A stretch of 16,483 nucleotides of DNA from Candidatus Scatousia excrementipullorum (lineage in GTDB: Bacteria > Cyanobacteriota > Vampirovibrionia > Gastranaerophilales > Gastranaerophilaceae): positions 1-16,483 of the forward strand of contig JADIND010000029.1 in the NCBI GenBank assembly GCA_017694215.1, given 5' to 3'. Made by a program: the position numbers and the translations under genes. The notes beneath the pieces were generated by a model. The model did no database searches, was not told the origin of the DNA, and saw nothing but the letters and a program-made list of their open reading frames with translations. Each line of letters opens with the position of its first letter. Within the stretch, counting starts at the first letter, position 1. Shown one piece after another: positions 5,933 through 13,290 of the stretch.

Positions 5933-6751
5933 TTAGAGATTTTGAATAGCTTTACTGTCGCCGTCGATAGATTCTTTGAGCATCTTTTTAACAACATCAC
6001 CCTGCGTATCAAGCATTTTACAAACTGTTTCAATGTTTCGAACTTTATTTGAGAGAATAACATCGGCATTTGCGGTGATGTTGCCTGAAACATTCTGGTA
6101 TGCGGCAAGTGCGGCGGAAGATGTACCCTGCATTAAGTTAGACATAACTATTGCAGGGAGTCCCCATTCTCCAAGATACGGAGCAGCGGCCTGCATTATA
6201 CCGCCCCATCCTGAAATCATACCGGCAATAGGCAGAACAATATTTTTACCTACCCAACCGTAGCCGTTGGATGCTCCAAGACCATATGCAGCGGCATTTG
6301 CAATATCCGCTATTCCTCCGATATCAGAGGCAAAACCCGTTACTGTACCGCCGGAACTTGAACCCCAGCCTGTAATTGTAGCAGCTCCGCCTGTTGCGGA
6401 ACCCCCGAAACTCCACGAAATCGGTGCTGCTCCGCTAGGAAATCCAGAATAATTGTACAGAGAGTCTATACCATATGCAGAGCCTCCGGAGATTGTTGAA
6501 TTATATGATGTTCCCGGAACATTCATTGTTTCAGAGGCTCCAAAAACATTAGCAAACGATGACGGAGCCATCAAGCTTGCAATTCTGTAAAGAAAACTTC
6601 CCGTCATTCCGAATCCTGTGCCGGCTCCGTTCCCTGATACGGTTAAATCTCTTAATTTATCGTATGTTTCAAATAGCATAGCCTTGGCATCTCCGCTTGC
6701 GGAGCCGAATTTATTTGCTATTACCAGATAACTGTCGTTTTTGTAAGCCAT
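5933..6751 (-). CDS. Gly/Ser/Ala-rich protein with hydrophobic core, possible export substrate
   Basis: The 272-aa product has a short polar, helical N-terminus (1-40). A long Gly/Ser/Ala/Thr-rich middle follows (about 41-165), with many Tyr, Trp and Phe (ISWSFGG, ITGWGSSSGG). Then comes a hydrophobic region (about 166-218: VLPIAGMISGW, AAAPYLGEWGLPAIVMS) long enough for one or two membrane passes, and finally a charged helical C-terminus (231-272: KVRNIETVCKMLD). No cleavable signal is seen. The start has AGAGGT 5 bases upstream. It follows the 508-aa gene by 29 bases and shares its terminator, so the two are co-expressed. A helical N- and C-terminus around a hydrophobic centre recalls translocator or surface proteins of type III systems, but there is no recognisable domain. 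Confidence 0.75.
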   Translation of the reverse strand: MAYKNDSYLVIANKFGSASGDAKAMLFETYDKLRDLTVSGNGAGTGFGMTGSFLYRIASLMAPSSFANVFGASETMNVPGTSYNSTISGGSAYGIDSLYNYSGFPSGAAPISWSFGGSATGGAATITGWGSSSGGTVTGFASDIGGIADIANAAAYGLGASNGYGWVGKNIVLPIAGMISGWGGIMQAAAPYLGEWGLPAIVMSNLMQGTSSAALAAYQNVSGNITANADVILSNKVRNIETVCKMLDTQGDVVKKMLKESIDGDSKAIQNL

Positions 6752-6780
6752 TTGTACCTCTTTTTACTAGGTTAATTATT

Positions 6781-8307
6781 TTATTCAAAAGTTTTGAATG
6801 TTGATTCAATATTTTTCTCAATAACTTTTTGAACCGCTTCCATTTCCGTCTGCAGTGCTTCCTGTTCGGTATCAAGTTGTCGGAGTCTTAATTCAAGGGT
6901 TCTGTCCTGTTCTTGAATTTTTTTAGTTTTGGCATTGATATCCTGAATTTTCTTTTCATAGACTTCCATGTTGTAATTATACTGATTCATTGCGTCCTGG
7001 TAAGCAGCATCGTCGGTTACCGTTTCGGTTGAAAGTGCATATGTTACTGATGAATCTTCAAATTTTACAGATTGTGGTCGTCCTTTTTCATCGACATCAA
7101 TCATTGCTTTTTCTGTTCTTTCAATTTTTGTTTTAACATCCTGAGCAACGTAGTAAGTTAGTTTGTCCTGATTTTCGGAAGGTTGTGTCTGGTCAGGACC
7201 GCTTATTGCAGCACTTGTTAAGTCGTTTCTTGATGCAAAACGGGTTTCTCCTTGAAATTCCCATACATAAATATCTGAAGGGTCTGAAAGTGCCAGAGAA
7301 GAATCCGGCCAATCTTTTAAAATTTGTTCATATGCGGCTTTTTGTTCTGCATCATTCGGATTATATTGAGTTAATTCGCAGTTGCCTACATGTGTCGGAA
7401 TTCCGCTCAAGACAGAATAATCTGTTATATCTCCTGTTCCTTCAAGTGCTGATTGTGTCGTAAAATGAATGGCACCGCTGTCATCCGTATAGCATCTTAC
7501 ATCATCAATATTGTTGGCTATAGACGGATAATCTTGTGAAATTTTATCAAATACATTTTTCTGAGCAAGATTTGTCGGGTCGTAAGAACTTACAGGATGT
7601 CCGTTAACAGTATATGTTACGTTTTCCGGCATGGTTTCAGTGACACTGCCTCTGTTTAGTGTTTGTACTGTCGGATTTTGGGTGTCAGGGTCAATGGAGT
7701 AAGAATTGACCGTTCCATCTCCGGTAACTTCTGTGTTCATTACAAAATGAACATTTCCGTCAACGTCTGTGTAAAATCTTAAATTAGATATTTCAGCATT
7801 GGCAAGTTCCGGATATTCTGCGGCCAGCCTGCTGTATAATTCACTCTGTGTCGGATCGGCAGGGTCATAATTTGATAATTCGTGACCGTTAATGCTATAG
7901 GTCGGTTCTTCCACTGTCCCTATTGAATCTCTGCTGACAGAACCTCTTTGCGAACTGTCGCTTTCTATTACCTGTGGATTAGCAAGTTTATTTTGAACGC
8001 CGGTATAAACATCAGCATAATGGTAATGGGTTACAAGATAATTGTATCCGTCAGGATCATTTTCCAGTTTTGCCATACCGGTAATAGTTTCTTTTTCAGT
8101 TCCTTCTTCATAAGAATAGATTAATTCAGTATAATCCTGAGTGCTTGGAGCTGTCGGTACTTCAAGTGCCAGAAGATCATTAAATGTATTTGCACTCTGG
8201 TTTGCAAGAGCCGTACGTGCCTGATTTATTTGCTGTCCTTCATATTCAACGTTTGTTTTTCTTGCTGTTAAACCTAAATATCTGGCCTGTGAAGCTGCCA
8301 TACCCAT
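6781..8307 (-). CDS. Large protein with helical ends and a repeat-containing middle, candidate type III/flagellar-type export substrate
   Basis: The 508-aa product begins with a polar helical block (1-45) starting MGMAASQARYLGLTARK and ends with a coiled coil (about 435-505: TKKIQEQDRTLELRLRQLD). These ends match the 107-aa protein at 5075-5398. Between them are a linker, repeats of ~95 aa (about 111-210 and 211-300, a shorter divergent copy at 301-370) and a final beta-rich part. The repeats share NPxV, RGSV, Y-S/T-x-NGH and YDP motifs and an acidic FYTD-VDGN-type stretch. There is no Sec signal, lipobox or membrane segment. Terminal coiled coils around a variable domain are the layout of flagellin and hook-associated proteins, though I see no sequence identity to them. 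AGGAG (8316-8320) lies 8 bases before ATG 8307. The function is unknown. Confidence 0.8.
   Translation of the reverse strand: MGMAASQARYLGLTARKTNVEYEGQQINQARTALANQSANTFNDLLALEVPTAPSTQDYTELIYSYEEGTEKETITGMAKLENDPDGYNYLVTHYHYADVYTGVQNKLANPQVIESDSSQRGSVSRDSIGTVEEPTYSINGHELSNYDPADPTQSELYSRLAAEYPELANAEISNLRFYTDVDGNVHFVMNTEVTGDGTVNSYSIDPDTQNPTVQTLNRGSVTETMPENVTYTVNGHPVSSYDPTNLAQKNVFDKISQDYPSIANNIDDVRCYTDDSGAIHFTTQSALEGTGDITDYSVLSGIPTHVGNCELTQYNPNDAEQKAAYEQILKDWPDSSLALSDPSDIYVWEFQGETRFASRNDLTSAAISGPDQTQPSENQDKLTYYVAQDVKTKIERTEKAMIDVDEKGRPQSVKFEDSSVTYALSTETVTDDAAYQDAMNQYNYNMEVYEKKIQDINAKTKKIQEQDRTLELRLRQLDTEQEALQTEMEAVQKVIEKNIESTFKTFE
7198..7977 (-). repeat. Protein-level tandem repeats (two of ~95 aa, third shorter)
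   Basis: Within the 508-aa protein, NPQV...RGSV...YSINGHELSNYDPAD (from residue 111) recurs 95-100 residues later as NPTV...RGSV...YTVNGHPVSSYDPTN (from 211). A third, diverged copy has GNCELTQYNPNDAEQKAAY (308-326). Each copy continues with a helix ending in YP or WP and a strand with RF/RCYTD or YVWEF. Confidence 0.75.
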
Positions 8308-8355
8308 AAGCTGCTCTCCTTCATTATGAAATTTCTTTATACTACTACGTTAACT

Positions 8356-8383
8356 GTTATAATCATGTTTTTTTTAAAGTCAA
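8356..8383 (-). promoter_or_regulatory. Sigma-70-type promoter of the 508/272-aa unit
   Basis: On the minus strand TTGACT (8383-8378), a 16-base spacer and TATAAC (8361-8356) lie about 50 bases before the start codon. An A-rich spacer lies between them. No terminator is seen between the upstream glycosyltransferase gene and this promoter, so some read-through is likely. Confidence 0.5.
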
Positions 8384-8487
8384 CATTCTATAATAAATTA
8401 TACGGTAATATTAAGATTTTTATTCAGGAGAATTTATAAATATCATCTGTTTAAAGTAGATATGCAGCCGATTTTCGTGCGGACGGA

Positions 8488-9384
8488 TTATTTGTTTATA
8501 ATTTCTTTCAGCGGCGGGTAATTTTTTAGAATATTCATCATTTGAATATCATTTCCGCCTTTTTTGTTGGATGCAAAAAGAGTAAGTTCGCCTGTAAGTC
8601 CTCTTTCTCTTTCCGGGTTAATATATGTATTAGTTTTTATGTTATTTTTTACAACTTTTATTTGTGTATTGTTCAATACAGCCATTGCCCAGAACCAGAT
8701 ATCATCTGCATGTGGAGCCAATTTGGTAAATAATTCAATATTTTTTACATCTTTATAAAGACTATGTGGCGGATAAAGAACAGCACCTGCTCCTGTGAAA
8801 AAGTTTTTGAAACTTACTGATTCTCCGGAGATTTTTTTTGTCCATTTTTTGTAAGATAAAATTTCACCGTTTTTACCGGTTTTTATTCTGTGGCAGCGGT
8901 GGCAGCTTATAGTATCAGGTGTTTCAATATAACTTTTGTATAATTTTTCAATGCAGTCTTTTTCATAGAAAATATCATCGTCAGTTGTGATAATAATATC
9001 ATTTGGAAATTCTTCAAGTGTCGGAATTAATTTTTTATAAGAATATAAATTTTTACACCATTTTATTGTTAATCCGAATTTTTGCAGATTCAAAACTTCT
9101 TGAGGTATGTCGTTTTCTTTGTCAGGAAACTGTTCTTCCGCAAGCCAGAGAATAATCATATCTGGTTTTAAAGTCTGGGTAAGCAAAGAATACAAACAAT
9201 AATGAATATCGTGCATCCTTTGAGGAAAAGAGGTTAAGGAAACTATAAGTCGCGGTGTTCTCTGTGTATCATTTATGCCGCAGGAATTAAATTTACTGAT
9301 TTCTTTATCAAGTTCCTCTTTGTTTATTGATTTCAGACTGCATTTTTTCTTGAATATTTTTTTAATAAAGTTAATTAAAGACAT
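8488..9384 (-). CDS. Glycosyltransferase-like protein (GT-A/GT2 type)
   Basis: The 298-aa product has a GT-A-type nucleotide-sugar fold by pattern. A strand PRLIVSLTSFPQRM (44-57) is followed by a helix, then ILWLAEEQFP (78-87) and a DxD-type metal motif IITTDDDIFY (131-140, Asp135-137). Further on are FFTGAGAVLYPP (195-206) and an acidic HADDIWFWAMAV (225-236) where such enzymes place the catalytic base. No signal peptide is present; residues 1-20 are basic and could bind the membrane surface. It probably adds a sugar to a surface glycan or protein; the acceptor is unknown. Its position beside export-substrate-like genes makes glycosylation of an appendage a possibility. A GTG lies directly upstream, but ATG 9384 has the better spacing to GGAG. 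Confidence 0.8.
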   Translation of the reverse strand: MSLINFIKKIFKKKCSLKSINKEELDKEISKFNSCGINDTQRTPRLIVSLTSFPQRMHDIHYCLYSLLTQTLKPDMIILWLAEEQFPDKENDIPQEVLNLQKFGLTIKWCKNLYSYKKLIPTLEEFPNDIIITTDDDIFYEKDCIEKLYKSYIETPDTISCHRCHRIKTGKNGEILSYKKWTKKISGESVSFKNFFTGAGAVLYPPHSLYKDVKNIELFTKLAPHADDIWFWAMAVLNNTQIKVVKNNIKTNTYINPERERGLTGELTLFASNKKGGNDIQMMNILKNYPPLKEIINK

Positions 9385-9403
9385 CACAATCTCCGCTTTA
9401 TAC

Positions 9404-9432
9404 AGTCTAAAATATAAAGAATGTTATGTCAA
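9404..9432 (-). promoter_or_regulatory. Promoter of the glycosyltransferase gene
   Basis: On the minus strand a perfect -35, TTGACA (9432-9427), is followed 17 bases later by TAGACT (9409-9404), a fair -10. It lies 19 bases before the start codon. Confidence 0.45.
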
Positions 9433-9456
9433 ATCTGATTGAGAATATTTATTTTT

Positions 9457-9462
9457 TATAAT
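9457..9462 (+). promoter_or_regulatory. Possible -10 of the dCMP deaminase gene
   Basis: A perfect TATAAT sits 28 bases before the chosen start, but no good -35 lies at the right distance. If it is used, upstream candidate starts at 9439 (TTG) and 9466 (ATG) fall before the transcript, which supports the start at 9490. Confidence 0.35.
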
Positions 9463-9489
9463 AATATGAATAAAAAAGGGAGTATGAAA

Positions 9490-9936
9490 ATGGAAATAAA
9501 ATCGTGGGAAGATTACTTTTTGGATTTGGCAAAAACCTGTGCAAGCCGTTCAAACTGTATAAGAGCACAGGTAGGTGCCGTAATCGTAGGTGAAGATAAA
9601 AAAATTAAAGCAACCGGATATAACGGCACTCCTTCTAAGGTTGAATCCTGTGCGGAACGCGGTGAATGCTACAGGATTAAGCATAATATTCAATCCGGAA
9701 CGCGTTATGAAACCTGCCGCTCCATTCACGCCGAGCAGAATGCAATAATTCAGGCAGGTCAGGACAGATGTAAAGATGCAACAATGTATATATGGGGACA
9801 TAACTTTATTTGTATTTTATGTAAAAGGTTTATTGTCCAATCCGGGATAAAAAATGTTGTATTGAGAAAGGACGAAAATTCACCTATTCTTCACGTAACC
9901 GTTGATGACATCAGACGGGAACTGGAAGCTGAATAG
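9490..9936 (+). CDS. dCMP deaminase (deoxycytidylate deaminase family)
   Basis: This zinc enzyme deaminates dCMP to dUMP and so feeds dTMP synthesis in the cytoplasm. The 148-aa product shows the zinc and catalytic motif HAEQNAI (80-86, proton-shuttling Glu82) and the second zinc-ligand pair Cys108-x2-Cys111 (ICILCKRF). Upstream are VGAVIVGED (28-36), GYNGTPSKVESC (43-54) and CYR (60-62), typical of this family. The usual Pro of the PCxxC motif is Ile here, while both cysteines remain. The start is chosen at ATG 9490, 7 bases after GGGAG (9478-9482); ATG 9484, two codons earlier, is only 1 base from that site, and 9466 and TTG 9439 have none. It faces away from the glycosyltransferase gene and is separated from the fliE operon by a palindrome and a hairpin, so it is probably its own unit. 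Confidence 0.9.
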   Translation: MEIKSWEDYFLDLAKTCASRSNCIRAQVGAVIVGEDKKIKATGYNGTPSKVESCAERGECYRIKHNIQSGTRYETCRSIHAEQNAIIQAGQDRCKDATMYIWGHNFICILCKRFIVQSGIKNVVLRKDENSPILHVTVDDIRRELEAE

Positions 9937-9944
9937 ATTTTATA

Positions 9945-9964
9945 ATTACCGGTAATATTACCGG
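9945..9964. repeat. Two overlapping perfect palindromes
   Basis: ATTACCGGTAAT (9945-9956) and CCGGTAATATTACCGG (9949-9964) are each perfect palindromes and share bases, so TTACCGG is repeated directly 12 bp apart. It lies 9 bases after the deaminase stop. It can fold as a short hairpin or bind a dimeric protein. Confidence 0.6.
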
Positions 9965-9989
9965 CATGACTTTTGATAAAAAATCATTA

Positions 9990-10024
9990 AGACCATATCG
10001 TGTTAGTCGGTATGGTCTAATTTT
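9990..10024 (+). terminator. Hairpin, probable terminator before the fliE operon
   Basis: AGACCATATCG (9990-10000) pairs with CGGTATGGTCT (10008-10018), 11 bp with one G-U pair and a 7-base loop, followed by AATTTT. The T run is short, so termination may be partial. Confidence 0.55.
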
Positions 10025-10067
10025 GTCTGTTTTTCTCGGTCAAACGGATGATTTTTGGCTGAAACGC

Positions 10068-10095
10068 TTAACAAAACCACTGTAAATAATATAAA
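10068..10095 (+). promoter_or_regulatory. Promoter of the fliE-fliF-fliG-fliH-flhA operon
   Basis: TTAACA (10068-10073), a 16-base spacer and TATAAA (10090-10095) precede the strong ribosome binding site AGGAGGT (10103-10109). A TTGGC at 10055-10059 looks like half of a sigma-54 site, but the matching GC is at the wrong distance. I see no sigma-28-type pattern. Confidence 0.45.
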
Positions 10096-10119
10096 ATAAA
10101 ATAGGAGGTCATTAAATTT

Positions 10120-10458
10120 ATGGGTGATTTTTATCCGAGTTACAATTTAGCAGACAGAATTCAGCACACAAAGCTTGATTCGGGTTTATACGGTATTCCT
10201 TCCGCAAGAATGGAGAGAATGGAAACTCCTGCAACAGGCGATTTTAAGGCTGTATTTTCCGGGCTTGTGGAGAATTTTAATCAGGAACTCAATGCTCCGG
10301 ATAACCTGTTAAAAGACGTAATGTCTGGAAATAACAATATTGATATCCACGACGTTATGACAGCAATGGCCAAATCCGAAATTACCGTTAATATTACAAC
10401 AACTGCCGTGGGTAAAGTTATTCAGGCTTACGACAATGTTATGCAAATTCAGGTATAA
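10120..10458 (+). CDS. fliE: Flagellar hook-basal body protein FliE
   Basis: FliE is a small helical protein that connects the FliF ring to the rod and is needed to assemble the export apparatus. The C-terminal half is typical: DFKAVFSGLVENFNQEL (41-57), the signature IDIHDVMTAMAKSEITV (74-90) and VGKVIQAYDNVMQIQV (97-112) ending in the usual M-x-x-QV. At 112 aa it is near the usual 95-115 aa. The N-terminal 35 residues are variable. AGGAGGT lies 10 bases before the start. It opens the operon 72 bases ahead of fliF; flgB and flgC, which usually precede it, are not in the window. Confidence 0.9.
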   Translation: MGDFYPSYNLADRIQHTKLDSGLYGIPSARMERMETPATGDFKAVFSGLVENFNQELNAPDNLLKDVMSGNNNIDIHDVMTAMAKSEITVNITTTAVGKVIQAYDNVMQIQV

Positions 10459-10530
10459 TGCATATTTTTATACAAAATCAGACTAAATACAGGGAACAAT
10501 AAAAAATAACAACAGACCTCGGGGACAAGA

Positions 10531-12183
10531 ATGGACTTTCAAAAAATATTACAGAATAAACCTTTACTTTACGGAATTATTGGCGGAGCGGTATTGATAA
10601 TTGCTCTAATCCTTACGGTATCTATTGTTGCCGCAACAAAAGGAGGCTCATCAAACGGGGCTGCAAGGGTTGTGAGTGAAAAGGTTATAAAAGAACCTCT
10701 GGATTTGTTAACTACCGATAATTTAGGGAAAGCTATTGAAATTCAGGCACTTCTTGCCCGTGAAGGTATTACTGCAAGCAGAAAGCTTGACGGTACAAAA
10801 TCAACAATTTTCTTAAAAGAATATACAATGACGCAGCGGGATCAGGCACTTCTTGCTATTGTTAAAAGCGGCTTGATGGATCAGAATACAGGGCTTGAAA
10901 TTTTCGACAAAGGTGATTTTACCTCAACAAAAGAAGATAAAAGAATAAGACTGGTTAGAGCAATCAACGGGGAATTGTCAAGATTAATAAGAAAGATTCC
11001 TCCGATTGAAAATGCCTCAGTCTTTATCTCAATTCCGGAACAAACAATGTTTACCTCAATGCAGAAACCTGTTACTGCAACAGTTCAGATTGTAATGCCG
11101 TCGGGTGAAAAATTAGATCAGTTAAAAGTTAAAGCTGTAACAAACCTTCTTCTTGGCAGTGTTTCAGGTTTGGAAGCAGAGAATATTTCAATTACTGATA
11201 CAAACGGTAATGTTTATCATAGTATTATGAACGCGTCTGATGAGATGCTTGCAAGGATTGAAGAAAATGATAAATATATGCAGCAAAAAGTTCAGGTTCA
11301 GTTGGACAGATTAATCGGAAAAGGTAATTATGTTGCAACAGTCAGCACATTTCTTCGTCAGGCACCCGCAGAAAAATACAGTACGGATTATGATCCGGAC
11401 AGAAAAGCATCCGTTAACGAACAATCATTTACCGAAGGTCTGGGCGATGAAACCCGTGACAGTAACAGAAACTTAAATGCTGTAAGTGTTTATGTTCCAA
11501 ACGGAATTGCCGGCGGCGGAATGGATTCAAGTCAGGAAAGAAGTTACTCGCGTTCTGCAACTGAAACTCAGTATGGTGTCAGTAAAACACAGCTTAATGA
11601 GTACTTAAAGCCCGGTATGATTGAAGAGATTTCTATTGCAGTTACTCTTGAAAGAAGTGTGCTTCCTCCTGAGATTACCGAAGACGATCTGAAAGAGCTT
11701 GTCGCACATGCAGCAAGCCCGAAGGTTGACCCTGATAATGTTGCAATAGTATTTTCCGATACTGTTGATCCTTATCTGGCTTCCGACAGACCGGTAAATC
11801 TTCCAAAACCTGATGAAAGCGGTAATCCGTGGTGGCTTGCGGTTGCACTCAGTGCAATAGGTCTTGTGATTGTATTTAAAGCTGTTTCTGATAAAGTTCG
11901 TCAGGTCCAGGAAGCAAATGCTATGGAAGTTGAACGTTTACGTCAAAAAGAAGCAGAACAGGACAGAGAACTTTCAGATGTCAATGTCAGAGCTGCACAA
12001 CTTCAATCCAAGCAGGATGAACTTGCTCAGGGCCTTCTGGAACAGCAGAACAGAGAATATATTGCAATTCGTTCTCCGCAGGAAATGGTTAATGCACTTG
12101 AAACGATTTCCGGCAATATTGACAGTGCTGACGGTGAAGTTACTGCTGACAAGATAAAGAGCTGGATTGAACAAAGCAGGTAA
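10531..12183 (+). CDS. fliF: Flagellar MS-ring protein FliF
   Basis: FliF builds the inner-membrane MS ring on which the export gate and the FliG rotor assemble. The 550-aa product has a first membrane helix (about 12-35), then the YscJ/FliF ring-building domain (about 55-230: EIQALLAREGITA, RIRLVRAINGELSRLIRKIP, ENASVFISIPE, VSGLEAENISITD). An outer ring part follows (about 245-425) and a second membrane helix (NPWWLAVALSAIGLVIVF, 432-449). The cytoplasmic tail has a coiled coil (455-507) and a terminal helix, VTADKIKSWIEQS (537-549), at the place where FliF binds FliG. Injectisome SctJ is usually about half this size, so this is flagellar-type. GGGGA lies 5 bases before ATG. It is followed by the FliG-like gene after 18 bases. 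Confidence 0.92.
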   Translation: MDFQKILQNKPLLYGIIGGAVLIIALILTVSIVAATKGGSSNGAARVVSEKVIKEPLDLLTTDNLGKAIEIQALLAREGITASRKLDGTKSTIFLKEYTMTQRDQALLAIVKSGLMDQNTGLEIFDKGDFTSTKEDKRIRLVRAINGELSRLIRKIPPIENASVFISIPEQTMFTSMQKPVTATVQIVMPSGEKLDQLKVKAVTNLLLGSVSGLEAENISITDTNGNVYHSIMNASDEMLARIEENDKYMQQKVQVQLDRLIGKGNYVATVSTFLRQAPAEKYSTDYDPDRKASVNEQSFTEGLGDETRDSNRNLNAVSVYVPNGIAGGGMDSSQERSYSRSATETQYGVSKTQLNEYLKPGMIEEISIAVTLERSVLPPEITEDDLKELVAHAASPKVDPDNVAIVFSDTVDPYLASDRPVNLPKPDESGNPWWLAVALSAIGLVIVFKAVSDKVRQVQEANAMEVERLRQKEAEQDRELSDVNVRAAQLQSKQDELAQGLLEQQNREYIAIRSPQEMVNALETISGNIDSADGEVTADKIKSWIEQSR

Positions 12184-12201
12184 AACGGGTAAATAAAGAA
12201 A

Positions 12202-13278
12202 ATGGCTATACAGGGTTTTGATTATAAAGGTTTTGCACAGAATTTGGCATCACAGGCAACGGAGCTGGTGCCGAAGGATTTTGATGCCAATCAGAGAGCT
12301 TATGTTACAAATACTCTTTTGAATTTTTCAATGCTTGCCGGTGAAGCTCTTTACAATGATACGGAATTAAATTTCAATGCCGATCAGGCAGTAATGATTA
12401 CCCAGATTATAGCGGAATGGTCTTATCACAAATCTGTTGACCTTATTCGTTCAGGTATTCCGCAGCAATACTGGGATCCTATTATGCAGAAGATTGCTTT
12501 TACTATTTTTGAAATAGCAAAGCAGACTTTTAAGCAGGAATTGCCGCAGGAGCAAATTTTACAGTTGATTGAGCACCATGTAAAAAAGGCTTACCTTGAT
12601 TCTATTGCTGAATTAAAAGATAAAGGGCTGATAGATGAGGGGTTGATGGAATTTGCCTCAAAGCAGTCGAATATTGATACAATGATGCAGGAAATGCAGC
12701 AAAACGGTGAAGTCGAACAAGCCCAGCAAGCCCAGCAGGCTGCTGCTCAAAATCCGGTGCAGCAGGCACCGCAGGCTGGCGGTGCTGTTCAAAATGCACA
12801 AAGTAATCTTCCTGCGGCTCAAAATGCCGGAGGTGTTCCTGCTGCAGGAAGTGAAAAAGATAAATATGCACCTCCGAAACTTTTGAAACTGGTTTCGCTT
12901 GCTTTGCTTCTCAAACGTGTTGATGAAGAAAAAGTTCAATCAATTCTTGAAAGATTTGATCAGGATGTCGCAGGAACCGTTATTAAATATATGTATGTCG
13001 ATAATCTTGAAGAACAGGTTGATCCGACACTTACAATGATTTGTCTTGATGAAGTTGCCGATAAAATCCCCGGAGCAACGGAAATTAATAAAAAACGACT
13101 TGTGGCAGGACTTAAAGCTTCCCTTGAAGGAGTTAGCAAACCAAAACTTGAACAGATGCTCCAGATGGAAAGACAGTATGTACGCCGCCTCGTATTCAAT
13201 GCTCTTGAAGATGAATATTATGAAATGTCCCCGCGAATTGCAAAGATTGTTGCCTCTTATATCCAAAATAGTGTATAA
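12202..13278 (+). CDS. fliG: Divergent FliG-like protein
   Basis: Position directly between fliF and fliH, length (358 aa) and all-helical make-up point to FliG, the rotor protein on the MS ring. Residues 1-155 are a helical domain that I do not recognise as standard FliG N. Residues 160-222 are a Gln/Ala/Gly/Pro-rich linker (AQQAQQAAAQNPVQQAPQ). Residues 223-358 are helical and weakly FliG-like: LLLKRVDEEKVQSILERFD (235-253) and VAGTVIKYM (256-264) fit a FliG middle/ARM repeat, and YVRRLVFNALED (326-337) fits the segment before the FliG C-terminal end. The EHPQ motif is not recognisable, and no PVRLRDVE-like charged torque helix follows; the protein ends where that region would begin. It may hold the MS ring to other parts without producing torque. 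The site before ATG is weak. Confidence 0.6.
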   Translation: MAIQGFDYKGFAQNLASQATELVPKDFDANQRAYVTNTLLNFSMLAGEALYNDTELNFNADQAVMITQIIAEWSYHKSVDLIRSGIPQQYWDPIMQKIAFTIFEIAKQTFKQELPQEQILQLIEHHVKKAYLDSIAELKDKGLIDEGLMEFASKQSNIDTMMQEMQQNGEVEQAQQAQQAAAQNPVQQAPQAGGAVQNAQSNLPAAQNAGGVPAAGSEKDKYAPPKLLKLVSLALLLKRVDEEKVQSILERFDQDVAGTVIKYMYVDNLEEQVDPTLTMICLDEVADKIPGATEINKKRLVAGLKASLEGVSKPKLEQMLQMERQYVRRLVFNALEDEYYEMSPRIAKIVASYIQNSV

Positions 13279-13290
13279 TAAAATTAAATC

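Noticed and set aside
8458..8487. Terminator hairpin after the glycosyltransferase gene
   Set aside because: Only scattered short complementary stretches (GCCG, CGG) occur and no T run follows on the minus strand.
10055..10070. Possible sigma-54 promoter upstream of fliE (TTGGCTGAAACGCTTAA)
   Set aside because: The GG and GC elements are 9 bases apart instead of 12, so the essential spacing is wrong.
12718..12850. Nucleotide tandem repeat in fliG (CCCAGCAAG-type units)
   Set aside because: It is short and imperfect and is explained by the Gln/Ala-rich linker that it encodes.
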